Of a stretch of DNA of 7,336 nt, positions 6,131-7,336 are shown piece after piece (the stretch's first letter is position 1; every line of letters begins with the position of its first letter). This stretch comes from Bordetella sp. (GTDB lineage Bacteria; Pseudomonadota; Gammaproteobacteria; Burkholderiales; Burkholderiaceae_B). Made by a program: the position numbers and the translations under genes. The notes below the pieces were generated by a model, which saw nothing but the letters and a program-made list of their open reading frames with translations, was not told where the DNA came from and did not search any database. The stretch spans positions 1 through 7,336 of the forward strand of contig DAIDKG010000440.1 in the NCBI GenBank assembly GCA_027450125.1. The letters are read 5' to 3'.

Positions 6131-7336
6131 TCAGGCGACCATCTGTTCAGGGTTGGCCGCTTGCCACAGCTCGGCCAGCGCGCGCTTGTATTCGATCGGC
6201 ATGACCTTGACGAACTTGCCGCGCGCGGTTTCCCAGTCGCCCAGGATTTCGCGGGCGCGGAAGCTGCCGGTATAGCGGAAGTGGTCTTCCACCAGGCGGC
6301 GCAGCAAGGTTTCGTCGGCCTGAGGCTCGCCGCCGCGCTGGGCGCTGTGCCAGGTGGCCTGCGCGCTGGCGCTCGACTGCTCGGCATACGCCAGCACGGG
6401 TTCGAGCTCGACCATGGCCAGGTTGCAGCGCTGGCGGAAGCTGCGGTCCGGATCCCATACGTAGGCCACGCCGCCCGACATGCCGGCGGCGAAGTTGCGG
6501 CCGGTGTTGCCCAGCACGACGACGGTGCCGCCCGTCATGTATTCGCAGCCGTGGTCGCCGGTGCCTTCCACCACCGCGGCCGCACCTGAGTTGCGCACCG
6601 CGCAGCGCTCGCCCGCCACGCCGTTGAGGTAGGCCTCGCCCGACAGGGCACCGTACAGCGCCGTGTTGCCGGCGATGATGTGGTCGGGGCCGAAGCCGCG
6701 GAAGTCGTTGGGCGAGCGCGCAATGATGCGGCCGCCCGACAGGCCCTTGCCGACGTAGTCGTTGGCTTCGCCCACCAGGTCCAGGGTGATGCCGTGCGCC
6801 AGGAAGGCGCCGAAGCTCTGGCCGGCCGTGCCGTTGCACTGGATGTGGATGGTGTCGTCCGGCAGGCCTTCATGGCCGTGGCGCGCGGCCACCGCGCCCG
6901 ACAGCATGGCGCCGATGGTGCGGTTGCGGTTGCGCACCGGCGTGATGAAGGAGACCTTTTCGCCGCGCTCCAGCGCGGGCTTGCAGCGTTCGATGAGCTG
7001 ATGATCGAGCGCGCCGGCCAGGCCGTGGTCCTGCTCCTCGATCTGGAAGATGGCATCGCCGGCGATGGGCACGGGCCGATGGAACACGCGCGAGAAGTCC
7101 AGGCCCCGCGCCTTCCAGTGCTCGACGCCGGCGCGTACGTCCAGCAGGTCGGTGCGGCCGATCATGTCGTCGAACTTGCGAATGCCCAGCTGGGCCATGA
7201 TCTCGCGCACTTCCTCGGCGACGAAGAAGAAGAAGTTCACCACGTGCTCGGGCTTGCCCGAGAACTTCTTGCGCAGCTCGGGGTCTTGCGTGGCCACGCC
7301 CACCGGGCAGGTGTTCAGGTGGCACTTGCGCATCAT
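6131..7336 (-). CDS. gltB: Glutamate synthase (NADPH) large subunit, C-terminal part (runs off the right edge)
   Basis: The last 401 codons are visible; the full protein is usually about 1,500-1,580 residues, so roughly a quarter is here. The alpha subunit hydrolyses glutamine and uses the ammonia, with electrons from FMN, to turn 2-oxoglutarate into glutamate. The visible part opens inside the [3Fe-4S] cluster motif: two ligands, Cys5 and Cys10 of the visible part, stand in [14 protein letters not shown]. The first ligand of the C-x5-C-x4-C pattern would be the residue just beyond the window edge. From about residue 160 to 300 follows the GXGXG right-handed beta-helix domain, with repeated glycine turns such as [24 protein letters not shown] and [14 protein letters not shown]. 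No frameshift or loss is seen. The methionines at the edge are internal, not a start. gltD follows after 70 bases. Confidence 0.96.
   Translation of the reverse strand: MMRKCHLNTCPVGVATQDPELRKKFSGKPEHVVNFFFFVAEEVREIMAQLGIRKFDDMIGRTDLLDVRAGVEHWKARGLDFSRVFHRPVPIAGDAIFQIEEQDHGLAGALDHQLIERCKPALERGEKVSFITPVRNRNRTIGAMLSGAVAARHGHEGLPDDTIHIQCNGTAGQSFGAFLAHGITLDLVGEANDYVGKGLSGGRIIARSPNDFRGFGPDHIIAGNTALYGALSGEAYLNGVAGERCAVRNSGAAAVVEGTGDHGCEYMTGGTVVVLGNTGRNFAAGMSGGVAYVWDPDRSFRQRCNLAMVELEPVLAYAEQSSASAQATWHSAQRGGEPQADETLLRRLVEDHFRYTGSFRAREILGDWETARGKFVKVMPIEYKRALAELWQAANPEQMVA

Noticed and set aside
5011..6204. Plus-strand open frame of 397 codons antisense to gltD
   Set aside because: No domain is recognisable, there is no ribosome site, and its opposite strand is a complete housekeeping gene.
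6061..6387. N-terminal extension of the gltD frame into gltB
   Set aside because: It reads gltB codons in another frame and is low in sequence complexity. The MGKITGF start with AAGGA upstream is the family start.

Overview
The GC-rich sequence, the gene order and the protein sequences suggest a betaproteobacterium of the order Burkholderiales, most likely the Alcaligenaceae (Bordetella/Achromobacter type). That assignment rests on recall of family sequences, not on a search. The window is chromosomal and contains no mobile element, tRNA, rRNA or CRISPR array that I can see.

Layout from right to left. The right end holds the last 401 codons of gltB (glutamate synthase large subunit, minus strand, cut by the window edge). 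It is followed after 70 bases by a complete gltD (small subunit). Together they form NADPH-dependent GOGAT, the ammonia-assimilation enzyme that makes glutamate from glutamine and 2-oxoglutarate. Convergent with gltD is a glutathione S-transferase (GST) family gene on the plus strand. A WYL-domain transcriptional regulator is divergent from the GST gene. Between them lie about 130 bases that hold a perfect 8-5-8 palindrome overlapping a plausible sigma70 promoter. Next comes a small plus-strand cupin gene, convergent with the regulator. At the left end is a minus-strand operon, mlaF-mlaE-mlaD-mlaA, of which mlaA continues past base 1.

How the genes work together. The mla genes encode most of the retrograde phospholipid transport pathway that keeps outer-membrane lipid asymmetry: ATPase MlaF, permease MlaE, the membrane-anchored MCE protein MlaD and the outer-membrane lipoprotein MlaA. 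MlaC and MlaB are not in the window. The mla genes are tightly packed (4-base overlap, 9-base gap, 2-base gap) and look translationally coupled. The GST, WYL regulator and cupin form a separate accessory-looking block of about 2.1 kb between two housekeeping loci. The palindrome between regulator and GST is the best new signal here and suggests local control of the GST gene by the WYL protein.

Most of the window is ordinary housekeeping DNA. I do not see evidence for a radically new system. The GST/WYL/cupin block is the part that deserves a second look.
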